From Bacillus sp. UNC438CL73TsuS30 (GTDB lineage: Bacteria > Bacillota > Bacilli > Bacillales > Cytobacillaceae): a stretch of 64,000 bases of DNA. Location of the stretch: positions 1,165,060 through 1,229,059 of the forward strand of contig NZ_KI535295.1 in assembly GCF_000482325.1 (NCBI RefSeq). Direction: 5' to 3'. The first letter of the stretch is position 1; every line of letters starts with the position of its first letter. The notes under the pieces were generated by a model. The model made no database searches and had not been told where the DNA came from. It saw only the letters and a program-made list of their open reading frames with translations. The position numbers and the translations under genes are program-made. Positions 16,863 through 26,452 of this stretch are shown piece after piece.

Positions 16863-17981
16863 ATGATCCCTACAATCTTAATCCCGGGTATACAAGGTAC
16901 AAAACTCGTCAATACCAATACCCTAAATTTCGATACCATCTGGTCAGCTGTTCAAAGTAAATATGAAACCATCTATGACCTTGCATTAAAGCGGGATAGC
17001 CGTTTTGAAGTGAATCCAAAATCAATAATTGAGCGGAGTGATGTGGAAGATTTGGCTTACCGCCAGGCTGTTTACATTATTGAAAAGAAGACTCAAAGTC
17101 CAATTTATATTTTTGGGTATGACTGGAGGAAATCCTCAGAGGAAAATAGCCAGCACTTGGAAAACTATGTTGAGTACCTTAAGGAAAAACTTTCTGTGAA
17201 AAAGTTTAACTATATTGCTCACAGTCTTGGCGGAATGGTGTTTAGCTGTTATTTGAAAAATTTAAAAGGAAATTATGAGTCTATTGAGCATGCCGTTTTG
17301 GCAGTATGTCCGTTTATGGGTTCGGTTAGGGCACTAATTTCCCTCACTGCCGGTGAAGGCGGCTTTGAGTTTCCACTATTTAACGCAAATGATGAATTTC
17401 GAAAAATTGCCCGGACGTTTCCATCGGTATATGAATTATGCCCAACCTATAAAGATGCCATTGTATTTGAAGACGGCTCGGCATTTGATTTAGGTAATCC
17501 AGATAATTGGCAATCCAATATCGGAAATAACGATAGAGCAATGTTTCTGGACCGGATTAGTCAGTTGAGAAAATTTCGGGATATTAATCATCCAGCGATG
17601 CTTGATTTAACGAAGCTCCCAGATGAAGTGCAGAAAAGATTACTCATTCTTGCAGGAGTGGGCGAAGAAACAAAAACCAAAGTCGTTGTAGAGCCTTATA
17701 GTCCTGATGGTGGGGTGAAAAATTTCTTTAATTTTGATACACCAAATTCCAATGGAGATGGGGATGGAGCCGTTCCGATTGAGAGTGCTGAAATTTACAA
17801 GCAGTCCGTTTTAACGCTCATCGTGCGGAAAAAGTGGAATCAAGTTGCCATGCATCCACTTTTCTTGAACGATGGCAGAGTCCAAACGCTCATTACTCGC
17901 TTTTTTTTAAATAATACTTCTGTATATGCCAATGGTAATCCTTGGTGGTCCGTGATAGACGGGTCAGTTAATAGGTTATAA
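16863..17981 (+). CDS. LCAT/lipase-like alpha/beta-hydrolase
   Basis: 372 residues. It begins with IPTILIPGIQGTKL (oxyanion strand of lecithin:cholesterol acyltransferase-like enzymes), has YDWRKS, the nucleophile elbow AHSLGG, an acid in GDGDGAVP and a His in AMHPLFL, making a full catalytic triad. No signal peptide is visible, so it may be cytosolic. Activity is probably lipase, esterase or acyltransferase; the substrate is unknown. AAGGAGGAATAGG precedes the ATG with rather long spacing. Monocistronic. Confidence 0.8.
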   Translation: MIPTILIPGIQGTKLVNTNTLNFDTIWSAVQSKYETIYDLALKRDSRFEVNPKSIIERSDVEDLAYRQAVYIIEKKTQSPIYIFGYDWRKSSEENSQHLENYVEYLKEKLSVKKFNYIAHSLGGMVFSCYLKNLKGNYESIEHAVLAVCPFMGSVRALISLTAGEGGFEFPLFNANDEFRKIARTFPSVYELCPTYKDAIVFEDGSAFDLGNPDNWQSNIGNNDRAMFLDRISQLRKFRDINHPAMLDLTKLPDEVQKRLLILAGVGEETKTKVVVEPYSPDGGVKNFFNFDTPNSNGDGDGAVPIESAEIYKQSVLTLIVRKKWNQVAMHPLFLNDGRVQTLITRFFLNNTSVYANGNPWWSVIDGSVNRL

Positions 17982-18073
17982 ATAGATGGAACAGCAAAAC
18001 TAGGAGTCCTTTCTGTTTTTTAGTTGATAATATTCTATATAAGCATTTAAGTTTTTTTTCCTGATTCGGCTTG

Positions 18074-18085
18074 TTACTATAGTAA
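18074..18085. promoter_or_regulatory. 12-bp perfect palindrome upstream of the LLM oxidoreductase
   Basis: TTACTATAGTAA, overlapping a possible -10 (TATAGT), about 30 nt before the start codon. Its position suits a repressor operator; the regulator is unknown. Confidence 0.4.
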
Positions 18086-18116
18086 TATCATCTTCACCAT
18101 GAAAGGACAAATGATT

Positions 18117-19118
18117 ATGGCAAACATTCATATCCCTTTATCCGTATTAAATCTAGCACCAATTCGCGCAGGACAAACCTCGAAACAGGCAATTGATTCA
18201 ATGGTCGATCTCGCACAAGCGGTTGAAAAAATGGGTTATCAAAGATACTGGATTGCTGAGCATCATAATTCACCTACACTGGTCAGTTCAGCAACTTCTC
18301 TATTAATCAAACATACATTAGAACATACCAGTACCATTCGTGTCGGGTCTGGTGGGATTATGCTTCCGAATCACTCTCCATTAGTTGTAGCCGAGCAATT
18401 CGGGACAATGGCAACGATTTATCCAAATCGTGTCGAACTAGGACTTGGCCGTGCACCAGGTACAGACATGATGACGGCAAATGCCCTCAGACGCTCAAAA
18501 AATGATTCGGTCTATACCTTTCCTGATGATGTTCAGGCATTACTTACTTATTTTGGACCTGAAGAACAGCAAAGTTATGTGAGAGCATATCCTGGCATCG
18601 GCACAAATATTCCGATTTATATTCTTGGTTCTTCTACAGACTCAGCCTATTTGGCCGCAAGTCTTGGACTGCCATATGTGTTTGCGTCACACTTTGCACC
18701 AACTTATATGGAAGAAGCCATTTCGATTTATCGTGCACGCTTCCAGCCCTCAGAATATTTAGATAAGCCATATATGATGGTATGTTTAAATGTAATTGCT
18801 GCAGAAACGGATGAAGAGGCTCACTTCCTGTCAACAACCATGCACCAATTTTTCTTGAATATTGTCCGCAACACACGAAATCCATTACAGCCGCCAGTTG
18901 AGAACATGGAAGAGCTGTGGACACCGATGGAAAAAGAAATGGCAAACCAACGAACCGATGTGGCGTTATTAGGCAGCAAAGAGACAATTCGTCAACAATT
19001 AACAAGCTTCCAGGAAAAATATGATGTCCAAGAAATTATGGCGGTATCTTATATTTTTGATTTTGAAAAACAAAAGAGAGCCTATGAAATTTTAAAAGAA
19101 GTGGTAGAGGGGAAATAA
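18117..19118 (+). CDS. LLM-class flavin-dependent oxidoreductase (luciferase-like)
   Basis: 333 residues of the bacterial-luciferase TIM-barrel family: [11 protein letters not shown] near the start, [21 protein letters not shown] and [10 protein letters not shown] in the middle. This subgroup (YceB/YwcH-like MsnO8 type) uses FMNH2 supplied by a separate reductase; natural substrates are usually unknown. The frame opens at 18099, but AAAGGA lies between that ATG and the ATG at 18117, which is preferred. A palindromic possible operator overlaps the promoter, and a strong terminator follows. Confidence 0.88.
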   Translation: MANIHIPLSVLNLAPIRAGQTSKQAIDSMVDLAQAVEKMGYQRYWIAEHHNSPTLVSSATSLLIKHTLEHTSTIRVGSGGIMLPNHSPLVVAEQFGTMATIYPNRVELGLGRAPGTDMMTANALRRSKNDSVYTFPDDVQALLTYFGPEEQQSYVRAYPGIGTNIPIYILGSSTDSAYLAASLGLPYVFASHFAPTYMEEAISIYRARFQPSEYLDKPYMMVCLNVIAAETDEEAHFLSTTMHQFFLNIVRNTRNPLQPPVENMEELWTPMEKEMANQRTDVALLGSKETIRQQLTSFQEKYDVQEIMAVSYIFDFEKQKRAYEILKEVVEGK

Positions 19119-19128
19119 AATATCTCAG

Positions 19129-19165
19129 AATGGCAAGATAGCTCGAGTGATCTTGCCATTTTTTA
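19129..19165. terminator. Bidirectional terminator
   Basis: AATGGCAAGAT (19129-19139) pairs with ATCTTGCCATT (19150-19160), followed by TTTTATTT; shared with the convergent YoaK gene. Confidence 0.85.
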
Positions 19166-19906
19166 TTTGGCTTTGCGAAGCAAAGTTTTCGGATTCGCAT
19201 TTAGAACTAGCAAAGCCCCAACGAGCACGATAGAAGCAATCCAAATGGCTTTAGTGCCATAGTGAACAGTGGACAAAGCACCTGTGAAAGCCCCAACTAA
19301 AAAGGAAAGAATAATAACCGTGAAATCGAAAAATTGAATGATTCCTTGGCGGTCATGGAGAACTAGAGCTGTATAGGCTGCTTGTGCAGCTGTTCGCAAA
19401 TTTCCCGTAACCATTGCCGAATTAAAGGGCCATTTTACGAGTGTTCGGAAAGATGAAATTTGTACAGAAGCAACGAATGCAATCGTTACGGTAACAACAA
19501 TATTTGGTACTTCAACAGGCCATGTTCCTACAAAGACTAACACAGTGCTCTCCAATAAAAGAACCGTACGGGCCGGAAAGGGAAAGGTTCTTGTAATCTT
19601 TGGATGCTTCAACCCCTCGGCGACCGCCACTCCCAGAACAAACGCCAAAATAGGAGGAATATGTTTAAATCCTTTGTCCCATTGTCCTTGTGCTGTCTCT
19701 ACGCCTAATAAAACAAGGTTTCCTGTCTGGGACGTCGCAAATACACCATCCCTGCTAACATAGGTGTAAGCATCTAAAAATCCTCCGACAAAGGCCAGGA
19801 AAATGCCTAAAGCAACGGATTCAGCTGTTATTCGCGGTAGCTTCGCAAAACTACTATTAATATACTTGGTTAATGAGGCAAACTTTATTTTTTGAATCTT
19901 TTCCAT
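19163..19906 (-). CDS. yoaK: YoaK-family (DUF1275) membrane protein
   Basis: 247 residues with about six helices and the family segments FVGGFLDAYTYVSRDGVF, SQTGNLVLLGV and FNSAMVTGNLR. DUF1275 proteins are conserved inner-membrane proteins of unknown function. The preferred start is ATG 19906, behind AGGAGACCC; the frame extends six codons further to 19924 without a ribosome site. Convergent with the LLM oxidoreductase gene. Confidence 0.86.
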   Translation of the reverse strand: MEKIQKIKFASLTKYINSSFAKLPRITAESVALGIFLAFVGGFLDAYTYVSRDGVFATSQTGNLVLLGVETAQGQWDKGFKHIPPILAFVLGVAVAEGLKHPKITRTFPFPARTVLLLESTVLVFVGTWPVEVPNIVVTVTIAFVASVQISSFRTLVKWPFNSAMVTGNLRTAAQAAYTALVLHDRQGIIQFFDFTVIILSFLVGAFTGALSTVHYGTKAIWIASIVLVGALLVLNANPKTLLRKAK

Positions 19907-20028
19907 CAAGGGTCTCCTATCCATTTTTTATGCGCTAAATTTTATCATCCCCCTTTGTACTAGAATTTTTGCGTCTCGAAACATAAAAACTTATAATGAT
20001 AACACTTGCTTGAAAGGAAGAGAGATAA

Positions 20029-20304
20029 ATGGAAAAAACACTTGAAACATTACGAGAACTGCATCGTTCAGTTCAAAAATTGGAAACCGTCCTGCAAGAA
20101 GTATGGACTTATGTAGATGAGCTTGGTGAAGACGATAGCTTCAAGGAATTGAAGAAAAACGCAAAACAATCTAAAAACGGTCTTTTAGAAAGGATGAATG
20201 AATTTAATCAGTTTCTTGGGGAAATTCCCGAAGACGGTACGTCCGCAGTGGATTTGGAGGATGCCATTTCAGAGCTGATTGATTGGGTAAAAACAAATAC
20301 ATAA
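20029..20304 (+). CDS. Small acidic helical protein, unknown
   Basis: 91 residues, almost entirely helical and acidic, with heptad-like leucines near the start (LETLRELHRSVQKLETVL), so it probably forms a helical bundle or coiled coil. No family recognised. GAAAGGAAGAGAG precedes the ATG, supporting real translation. Codes on + just before another small gene, 84 nt apart; the two may be cotranscribed. Confidence 0.65.
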   Translation: MEKTLETLRELHRSVQKLETVLQEVWTYVDELGEDDSFKELKKNAKQSKNGLLERMNEFNQFLGEIPEDGTSAVDLEDAISELIDWVKTNT

Positions 20305-20388
20305 TAATGATCCTATTTTTATATGGAATAATCCAGTCGGAAAGGTACACCCTAAGAGTAAGAAAATTTGTTTGAAGGAGAATACCTC

Positions 20389-20616
20389 GTGAATTCATAT
20401 GAAATTAACGATATGATCATCGATGATGATTTTGCTAGTGAGGAATATGTAACCGTAGAATTTTCTTCCAATCAAAAAGAGTATAGGATCACATTTAAAA
20501 AAGCAGATCTTGAAATTATAAATAGCTGGGTGTTCGAGAATGGCACATCCCTACCGGCAAATATATCGGAAGAGATGGTTGAATCGATTAGAGACGATGT
20601 GAAAAAGAGGATTTAG
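20389..20616 (+). CDS. Small protein, unknown
   Basis: 75 residues from a GTG start with GAAGGAG at 8-nt spacing; the ATG at 20404 and the upstream TTG at 20368 are worse placed. Acidic, mixed alpha/beta pattern (VTVEFSSNQKEYRITFKKAD then helices ending DDVKKRI). No motif or family recognised. It follows the small acidic gene by 84 nt and precedes a hairpin. Confidence 0.6.
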   Translation: MNSYEINDMIIDDDFASEEYVTVEFSSNQKEYRITFKKADLEIINSWVFENGTSLPANISEEMVESIRDDVKKRI

Positions 20617-20631
20617 CCGTATTAATGAAAA

Positions 20632-20655
20632 GGGGGAGCATTTTTAATGCTCCCC
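20632..20655 (-). terminator. Hairpin between convergent genes
   Basis: GGGGAGCAT (20633-20641) with ATGCTCCCC (20647-20655). On minus a short CTTTTC tract follows; on + no T-run. Confidence 0.55.
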
Positions 20656-20676
20656 GTAATCCTACTAGATTTGTAA

Positions 20677-21381
20677 TCATGAATGAACCGCAGTTAAATT
20701 TAAAATTTCATACAACTCATCAAGCTTCTGTATTTGATAGCTTGGAATAATCTCAGAGTGATTAGGCTTTAACTTTGGATTGAACCAGCATGTGGTAATG
20801 CCGGCGAGCTGTCCGCCTTTCATATCAGAACTTAACGAATCGCCAATAATTAGGCAATCTTCTAATGCGAAATCTGGGATTCTTGCAAAAACATAATCAA
20901 AAAATCCCTGCATTGGTTTTTGGAAGCCTGTTTCCTCCGAAACAAAGATATCCTTGAAAAATGGTGATAATCCTGAATCATGTAGGCGTTTATATTGCGT
21001 CTCCGAAACACCATTTGTGACAATATATAAATCAAAATGATTTTGTAGGTTGGAAATTAATTCTAGAGCCCCCGGAATAAGTTGATGACTTTCTGCAAGT
21101 AATCTCCGATATTGTTTTTCTAATAATGAACCATCTACCTCAAGGCCATATTCCTTAAAAAGAATCGAAAAACGAGAATTCAATACCCCATCTAGATTAA
21201 GTTTTCCTTCTTCAAAAGCGGTCCACAGTCCTTGATTGATATTTTTATAACGACTGACTACTTCATTTGTAAGGGGAAAATTCTGTTCCTCAAGAAGTAA
21301 GCGTAATGCTTCTTTTTCTGCCGCACCAAAATCCAATAATGTGTCATCAACATCAAATAACAAGGTTTTGTATTTTTTCAA
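20677..21381 (-). CDS. HAD-family nucleotidase, YjjG/YfnB-like
   Basis: 234 residues from TTG 21381. HAD motif I is FDVDDTLLDF, motif II is VTNGVSETQ, the Lys of motif III lies in TGFQKP, and motif IV is IGDSLSSDMKGG. This set with the long helical cap matches YjjG/YfnB pyrimidine 5'-nucleotidases that clear non-canonical nucleotides. The frame extends 15 codons upstream to 21426, but GGTGAG lies at correct spacing before the TTG and the family starts right there. Confidence 0.85.
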   Translation of the reverse strand: MKKYKTLLFDVDDTLLDFGAAEKEALRLLLEEQNFPLTNEVVSRYKNINQGLWTAFEEGKLNLDGVLNSRFSILFKEYGLEVDGSLLEKQYRRLLAESHQLIPGALELISNLQNHFDLYIVTNGVSETQYKRLHDSGLSPFFKDIFVSEETGFQKPMQGFFDYVFARIPDFALEDCLIIGDSLSSDMKGGQLAGITTCWFNPKLKPNHSEIIPSYQIQKLDELYEILNLTAVHS

Positions 21382-21496
21382 AATAATCTCACCATCTTTT
21401 TTCCATTCTTTTATACTTCTAATCATTTTACATTAATTTTTATAAAATTGTATAGAGAAAAATTGAAGCAAAAGATAAGCATTTTTATATGAATTT

Positions 21497-22333
21497 TTAC
21501 GGAAACCAACCGATAATTTGTAAAATGGTCAGAGCAATTTCAATCACAATAAGGATCACGATGATCCATTCGACAAATAGGCCTCTAATTGAGTGGCTGA
21601 TGGTAGAGAAGCCGTCCATTATATTATATAAAATGTCTGTTTTGCTTTTTAGAATTTTATAACGATCGTTTAACTCGAAGAACTCGATCATTTTATCATA
21701 AAATTCATTCGCTGTGCTGCTGGTCCAGGTAATATCGGGCTTATCCAAAATCATGATATATGCAAGGGTATTATACTCATGGCGGACAATTTTCGCTGTT
21801 GTTCTAGCAAGCTCTTTATTGCCAATCCTCAGCTTTCCTTTTTCGAGCCGATCAATCATCGTTTCAAGTTTATCGTGGATTTTTCCAAGCTGTTCCTCTG
21901 TTTTCTCAAGGGCAACTGATTTGGCTAGCACAGTAGAAATTAACTCAGGGTAAAAGCTTTCATATCCCGGTACCACTACATATTCGTCTGTTAATTCAAG
22001 GGTTTCGGTGCCACGAACATGAAGGCTGTAATCATCCGTATATTTGTAAGTTTGATTAAGATCAATGTCCGGTTCAAACGAATGGAAAAACTGGAAAAAA
22101 ACCATCATATCATTGTTGTCGATTAGATTGATGAAAACAACGCTGCCAAACGAAAAAACCAGAACCATTTGTGATTCCTCGACTTCTTGTCCAAGGATGG
22201 TTTTTAAAATATTTCCCCTCAAGATTAAAGGCTCTTCCCAAGTGAATTTTTTCGGAATACCGCAATGAATGGCAATTTTGTTTAGATCAATTTCATGCGT
22301 GATGGCAAATGCTTTAAAGGTAATGGCCCTCAT
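21497..22333 (-). CDS. RMD1/YagE family (DUF155) protein
   Basis: 278 residues from ATG 22333; the frame runs 39 codons further to 22450. The N-terminal half has the DUF155 look (VLVFSFGSVVFINL and FFQFFHSFEP). A coiled region (KTEEQLGKIHDKLETMIDRL) precedes one C-terminal membrane helix (WIIVILIVIEIALTILQII). Relatives include yeast RMD1; the biochemical role in bacteria is unknown. The ribosome site GAGTGATC before 22333 is weak, so the start could be longer. Divergent from the threonine-aldolase-like gene. Confidence 0.78.
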   Translation of the reverse strand: MRAITFKAFAITHEIDLNKIAIHCGIPKKFTWEEPLILRGNILKTILGQEVEESQMVLVFSFGSVVFINLIDNNDMMVFFQFFHSFEPDIDLNQTYKYTDDYSLHVRGTETLELTDEYVVVPGYESFYPELISTVLAKSVALEKTEEQLGKIHDKLETMIDRLEKGKLRIGNKELARTTAKIVRHEYNTLAYIMILDKPDITWTSSTANEFYDKMIEFFELNDRYKILKSKTDILYNIMDGFSTISHSIRGLFVEWIIVILIVIEIALTILQIIGWFP

Positions 22334-22524
22334 TAAGATCACTCTTTTCAACGAATTGGTCATGCTTTCTATAAGTCTATTCATTGGTAAATTAATTTTG
22401 ACCATTTCTTTGGAACGCAAAGAATTTACTAACCTTAAGCAAGTACTCATAATTTTTCAAAGGGAACTACAGCATAAAATAAATAATGTTACAATAGGAA
22501 TAAAATGAAATGGTGGGGTAACAT

Positions 22525-23562
22525 ATGTACAGCTTTAAAAATGATTACAGTGAAGGTGCACATCCAAGAATTTTGAATGCTTTAATAGAATCTAACTTCG
22601 AACAGGAAGATGGGTATGGGGAGGATCGTTATACCCGGAAAGCAATTGAATCGATCAAGAATAGAATCGGCCGGTCGGACATCGATGTTCACTTATTATC
22701 GGGTGGAACGCAGACCAATATGATCGCCATTTCAGCATTCCTGCGACCGCATGAAGCTGCAATTGCGGTTAGTACCGGTCATATATTAGGGCACGAGACG
22801 GGTGCAATTGAGGCGACCGGACACAAAATTCTATCTGTAGAATCGAGTGACGGAAAAATAACCCCATTCCACTTGCAAGCCGTATTGGACTCCCATCCGG
22901 ATGAACATATGGTGAAACCAAAGCTCGTGTATCTATCTAATTCGACTGAAATAGGGACCATTTATAAGAAAAGCGACTTGGTGCAATTGCGGGAATTCTG
23001 CGATCGCCACCATCTAATCTTATTTATGGATGGTGCAAGGCTGGGGTCCGCACTTTGTTCAACGGAAAATGACCTTGAGTTAAGTGATTTACCTGCACTG
23101 GTAGATGCATTTTATATTGGCGGAACGAAAAATGGAGCGCTTTTAGGTGAAGCATTAGTGATTTGCCGTGATTCCCTTAAGGAAGATTTCAGATATCATA
23201 TGAAGCAAAAAGGGGCGCTCCTAGCAAAAGGACGACTTTTGGGCCTACAGTTTTTTGAACTATTTCAGGATAATTTGTTTTTTGAATTGGCAACACATGC
23301 GAATAGGATGGCAGAAATGCTAAAGGTTGAAATTCACGGAGCAAATATTTCATTTTTGACCGATTCTCCCACCAACCAAATCTTTCCGATTTTGCCCAAT
23401 TCCGTGATCGCTGAACTTGAAAAGAAGTATGGCTTTCATATTTGGGAAAAAGTCGATCAAGATTATTCAGCGATTCGCCTCGTAACCTCTTGGGCAACAA
23501 AGGAGGAGCAGGTAGCAGCATTTATTGAGGATTTTAAAAAGATAGTAGATAAAAGAATATAA
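22525..23562 (+). CDS. PLP-dependent threonine-aldolase/beta-eliminating lyase family enzyme
   Basis: 345 residues of fold-type I. Motifs: FKNDYSEGAHP at the start, GGTQTNM for phosphate contact, MDGARLGSAL with the Asp that binds the PLP ring nitrogen, and the Schiff-base Lys in IGGTKNGAL. This is the GLY1/LtaE-like group that cleaves threonine/allo-threonine to glycine and acetaldehyde; some members act on other beta-hydroxy amino acids. Length is typical. GGTGGGG precedes the ATG. A strong terminator follows. Confidence 0.88.
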   Translation: MYSFKNDYSEGAHPRILNALIESNFEQEDGYGEDRYTRKAIESIKNRIGRSDIDVHLLSGGTQTNMIAISAFLRPHEAAIAVSTGHILGHETGAIEATGHKILSVESSDGKITPFHLQAVLDSHPDEHMVKPKLVYLSNSTEIGTIYKKSDLVQLREFCDRHHLILFMDGARLGSALCSTENDLELSDLPALVDAFYIGGTKNGALLGEALVICRDSLKEDFRYHMKQKGALLAKGRLLGLQFFELFQDNLFFELATHANRMAEMLKVEIHGANISFLTDSPTNQIFPILPNSVIAELEKKYGFHIWEKVDQDYSAIRLVTSWATKEEQVAAFIEDFKKIVDKRI

Positions 23563-23568
23563 AAATAG

Positions 23569-23604
23569 ATGACTTTGTTTCATTTGAGACAAAGTCATTT
23601 TTTT
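23569..23604 (+). terminator. Intrinsic terminator
   Basis: ATGACTTTGT (23569-23578) pairs with ACAAAGTCAT (23589-23598), followed by seven T. Confidence 0.9.
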
Positions 23605-23605
23605 A

Positions 23606-23633
23606 TTGACTGGGTAAAAATAAAATATATAAT
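23606..23633 (+). promoter_or_regulatory. Predicted SigA promoter of the amino-acid permease
   Basis: TTGACT (23606-23611), 16-nt spacer, TATAAT (23628-23633). Confidence 0.7.
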
Positions 23634-23746
23634 ATAAAATATACAAAAGACTGAAAATTTGGAAAGCCTTTTGTAATGAATAGGTAAGTGAAAGGAGATG
23701 GAAGGTATTGAAACTAGAATTGAATAAAGGGGAGGGGCTTACAAGT

Positions 23747-25168
23747 ATGGAAAATAAAAGCCATGAATTAAAGCGTGGGCTTACCTCCCGACATATTACC
23801 ATGATTTCCATAGGTGGAACCATCGGTACAGGTCTTTTTCTAGCATCTGGGAATGTTGTTTCAAAAGCGGGTGCGCTTGGCGGTCCTATTGCGTATTTAG
23901 TTATTGGAATTTTAGTTTATGTTTTAATGAAAGGACTTGGCGAAATGTCCACCTTCATGCCGATTCCTGGTGCGTACACGACTTATTCCGGTCTGTTTGT
24001 TCATCCGGTATTAGGCTTCATGGTTGGCTGGAATTTATGCATCAACGGCTTTCTCGGTCTCGGAGCTGAAATTGTTGGAGGGGGGATGATTTTAAACCAA
24101 TTTTTCCCGAGTATTCCTCCCGTTGCTTTCTGTATCATGCTTTCCTTATTAATTCTGGGATTAAACTTGATCGATGTAAAAACATACGGTGAAGCTGAAT
24201 ACTGGTTTGCCGGCATCAAAGTAATTGCTATTATCATTTTCCTCATTGTTGGTGTTTTAATGATTTTTGGTGTGATTGGAAAACAAGGCTTTATTGGATT
24301 ATCTAATTTGAACAGCCATTCTATGTTCCCAAATGGATTTTCTGCGGTTATCTTGATGATGACTGGGGTCATATGGTCTTATCTGGGTGTTGAAACGGTT
24401 GTAACAGCAGCAGGAGAAACCAAAAATCCTCAGAAAAATGTGCCGAAAGCAATAAACACCATTTTCTTTAGGATTTTAATTTTCTACGTTGGTTCGGTTA
24501 CGGTTATAGGATTAGTTGTTCCTTTTGAAAATGTAAGCGTTTTAAGTAATGGCTATGCGGGACTGTTTGGTTTGGCTGGTATACCAGGTGCGGCCACGAT
24601 CATGAATATCGTGATTCTGACATCTTTGGCTTCCGCGGCAAACTCTATCGTGTATGCACTTAGCAGAACATTAGTTGCATTATCAAAGGAAGGAAAAGCT
24701 CCAAAAGCATTGGCAAGAGTAAATAAACGTGGAATCCCAATGAACGCGGTTCTTCTCACTTTGTTCCTTGGACAGGTTTCGCTAATTACCAACTTCGTAT
24801 CACCTGATAAAGTGTTCATTTGGCTCATTTCCATCGCCGGATTTAATACACTTCTTGGCTGGTTCGGTAGTTTCCTTTCTCACTATCGATTTAGAAAATG
24901 GCTTATTGCACAAGGCGGATCTGTGGACAAGCTTAAGTTCAAAATGGGTACGTATCCGATTCCAACGATCATCTGCCTATTCGTTTTAGTGGCTATTGCC
25001 ATTTATACAGCTTATAGCTCGGATACAAGATTCTCATTCTATATCGGTGCACCCATGCTCGTTTTATACTTCATTATCGGAACGATCTTAAATAAAAAAG
25101 GAAAACTGCAAGAACCAAACTACAAACCTTTCTTAGACGCTCACATCAATGATAAAGAAATCAATTAA
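23747..25168 (+). CDS. APC-family amino-acid permease (AAT subfamily)
   Basis: 473 residues and about 12 helices. The N-terminal motif HITMISIGGTIGTGLFLASG is the consensus substrate-binding helix 1 of the amino acid transporter family (LysP, RocE, AroP relatives); GEMSTFMPIPGAYTTY follows. It imports amino acids with protons; which one is not evident. ATG 23747 behind GGGGAGGGG is preferred; an in-frame TTG at 23708 behind AAAGGAGATGGAAGG is a real alternative that adds 13 residues. Monocistronic with a clear promoter. Confidence 0.9.
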   Translation: MENKSHELKRGLTSRHITMISIGGTIGTGLFLASGNVVSKAGALGGPIAYLVIGILVYVLMKGLGEMSTFMPIPGAYTTYSGLFVHPVLGFMVGWNLCINGFLGLGAEIVGGGMILNQFFPSIPPVAFCIMLSLLILGLNLIDVKTYGEAEYWFAGIKVIAIIIFLIVGVLMIFGVIGKQGFIGLSNLNSHSMFPNGFSAVILMMTGVIWSYLGVETVVTAAGETKNPQKNVPKAINTIFFRILIFYVGSVTVIGLVVPFENVSVLSNGYAGLFGLAGIPGAATIMNIVILTSLASAANSIVYALSRTLVALSKEGKAPKALARVNKRGIPMNAVLLTLFLGQVSLITNFVSPDKVFIWLISIAGFNTLLGWFGSFLSHYRFRKWLIAQGGSVDKLKFKMGTYPIPTIICLFVLVAIAIYTAYSSDTRFSFYIGAPMLVLYFIIGTILNKKGKLQEPNYKPFLDAHINDKEIN

Positions 25169-25272
25169 AATTACTTGCTTAGCTGAAAAAAGGTTGATGG
25201 TATAAGGACAAAACTCATTAACCAAACTAAAAAATTACCCTTCTTAAGTCAAATGCTTTAAGCAGACAGACA

Positions 25273-25304
25273 AATGCCCTTCATATCAATCTATGAAGGG
25301 CATT
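25273..25304. terminator. Hairpin between convergent permease and HAD genes
   Basis: AATGCCCTTCAT (25273-25284) pairs with ATGAAGGGCATT (25293-25304); T-tracts on either side are weak. Confidence 0.65.
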
Positions 25305-25309
25305 GCTTT

Positions 25310-26089
25310 CTATATTAACCCAAGGCGCTCTAACCCAAACCGAACTCCGTCTTCTTCTGCAGATAATGTGACCATATTGGCAGCCTGTTTTACATCATTG
25401 CGGGCTGACCCCATCGCTACTCCCATTCCAACTAGAGATAGCATTTCGATATCATTTAATCCATCCCCAAACGCAATTGCTTCATCAGGAGCTATTCCCA
25501 GCTTTTCTAATAATTTCGTTACCCCAACCGCTTTGTTGGACTTTGTCAAATTCACATCACAGGTTCTTGCGCCAGAGGTCCACCTTCTGAAATCCAATTC
25601 CGGAATCTTCGTTTGATAGGATACCTCATCCTCTAGATCACAATGAAGGAATAATTGATAAATATCTTGCTCTTTCCAAAATTGAGGAGGTGTCTGTTCA
25701 AGTTTCCACGAATCGTTCATGTATGCCTCCACAACAAATGGATGACTTAGGTCTGTAACAGTAAAATGGGTGCCCGCTAAAAAAGTAAGAGGGTGCTGAT
25801 AATCATGTGACATTAAAAGAACCCTCTCTAAAACCTCTTTCTCAATGGCATTCCTGTAGATTTCTTTTCCTTCATGGTAGGCATAGGCCCCGTTAAAAAA
25901 GACCATGGAGTCCACACCAGTATCTTGAATGATGGAATTAGAAAAATAGGGCGCTCTGCCTGTGGCAATCACAACGTTTATATTACTATCTCGCAACCTT
26001 TGGATCGCATCCAATGTAGCAGAGCTAATCGTTTTTCCATGCGGAAGAATCGTTCCATCGATATCTAAGATGACAACTTTGTATTTCAT
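25310..26089 (-). CDS. Cof-type HAD hydrolase (YkrA-like)
   Basis: 259 residues. Motif I LDIDGTIL, motif II VIATGRAP, Lys of motif III in NKAVGVTKLL, motif IV FGDGLNDIEML. The C2-type cap at about 85-190 marks the Cof subfamily, which dephosphorylates sugar phosphates, FMN or pyridoxal phosphate with loose specificity. AGGAGAG precedes the ATG. Convergent with the permease. Confidence 0.9.
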   Translation of the reverse strand: MKYKVVILDIDGTILPHGKTISSATLDAIQRLRDSNINVVIATGRAPYFSNSIIQDTGVDSMVFFNGAYAYHEGKEIYRNAIEKEVLERVLLMSHDYQHPLTFLAGTHFTVTDLSHPFVVEAYMNDSWKLEQTPPQFWKEQDIYQLFLHCDLEDEVSYQTKIPELDFRRWTSGARTCDVNLTKSNKAVGVTKLLEKLGIAPDEAIAFGDGLNDIEMLSLVGMGVAMGSARNDVKQAANMVTLSAEEDGVRFGLERLGLI

Positions 26090-26452
26090 CTAATACTCTC
26101 CTAACAGCACTTTATCATTAAATCTATAGAATAGTATAACATGTTTTGTTAAAAGTAAAATTTACGGGACCTGATCTGTTTTGCTTTGCCAATCCTTCTT
26201 TTCGTTACTACAATGATAAAGAAAAAATTAATTCCTTCAAGGGAGAGGTAACAAGAATTACGTGTCGATGTTTGAACGATAAAGGGAGTTTTTAGATTGG
26301 GAGTGGGCAAAGTACCTAAAGATAAGATGAATATTTCTGTAAAAATTTTTCGAAAACCGAAGAAATTAAATGGAAATTAAGGGGAAAATCGGTTAATCTG
26401 TATAAGTATTTTTTTTAGCAATTTCTAAATATAAAATATGGGGGATGGTTGA
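26090..26452. other. Leader region of the DHA2 exporter
   Basis: 363 nt without a firm gene. A 27-codon frame at 26297-26380 starts with TTG behind AAAGGGAG and codes a basic peptide (IFRKPKKLNGN end). It might be a leader peptide of the exporter gene, or chance. An AT-rich stretch around 26410-26440 is the likely promoter zone; no clean hexamer pair. Confidence 0.35.
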
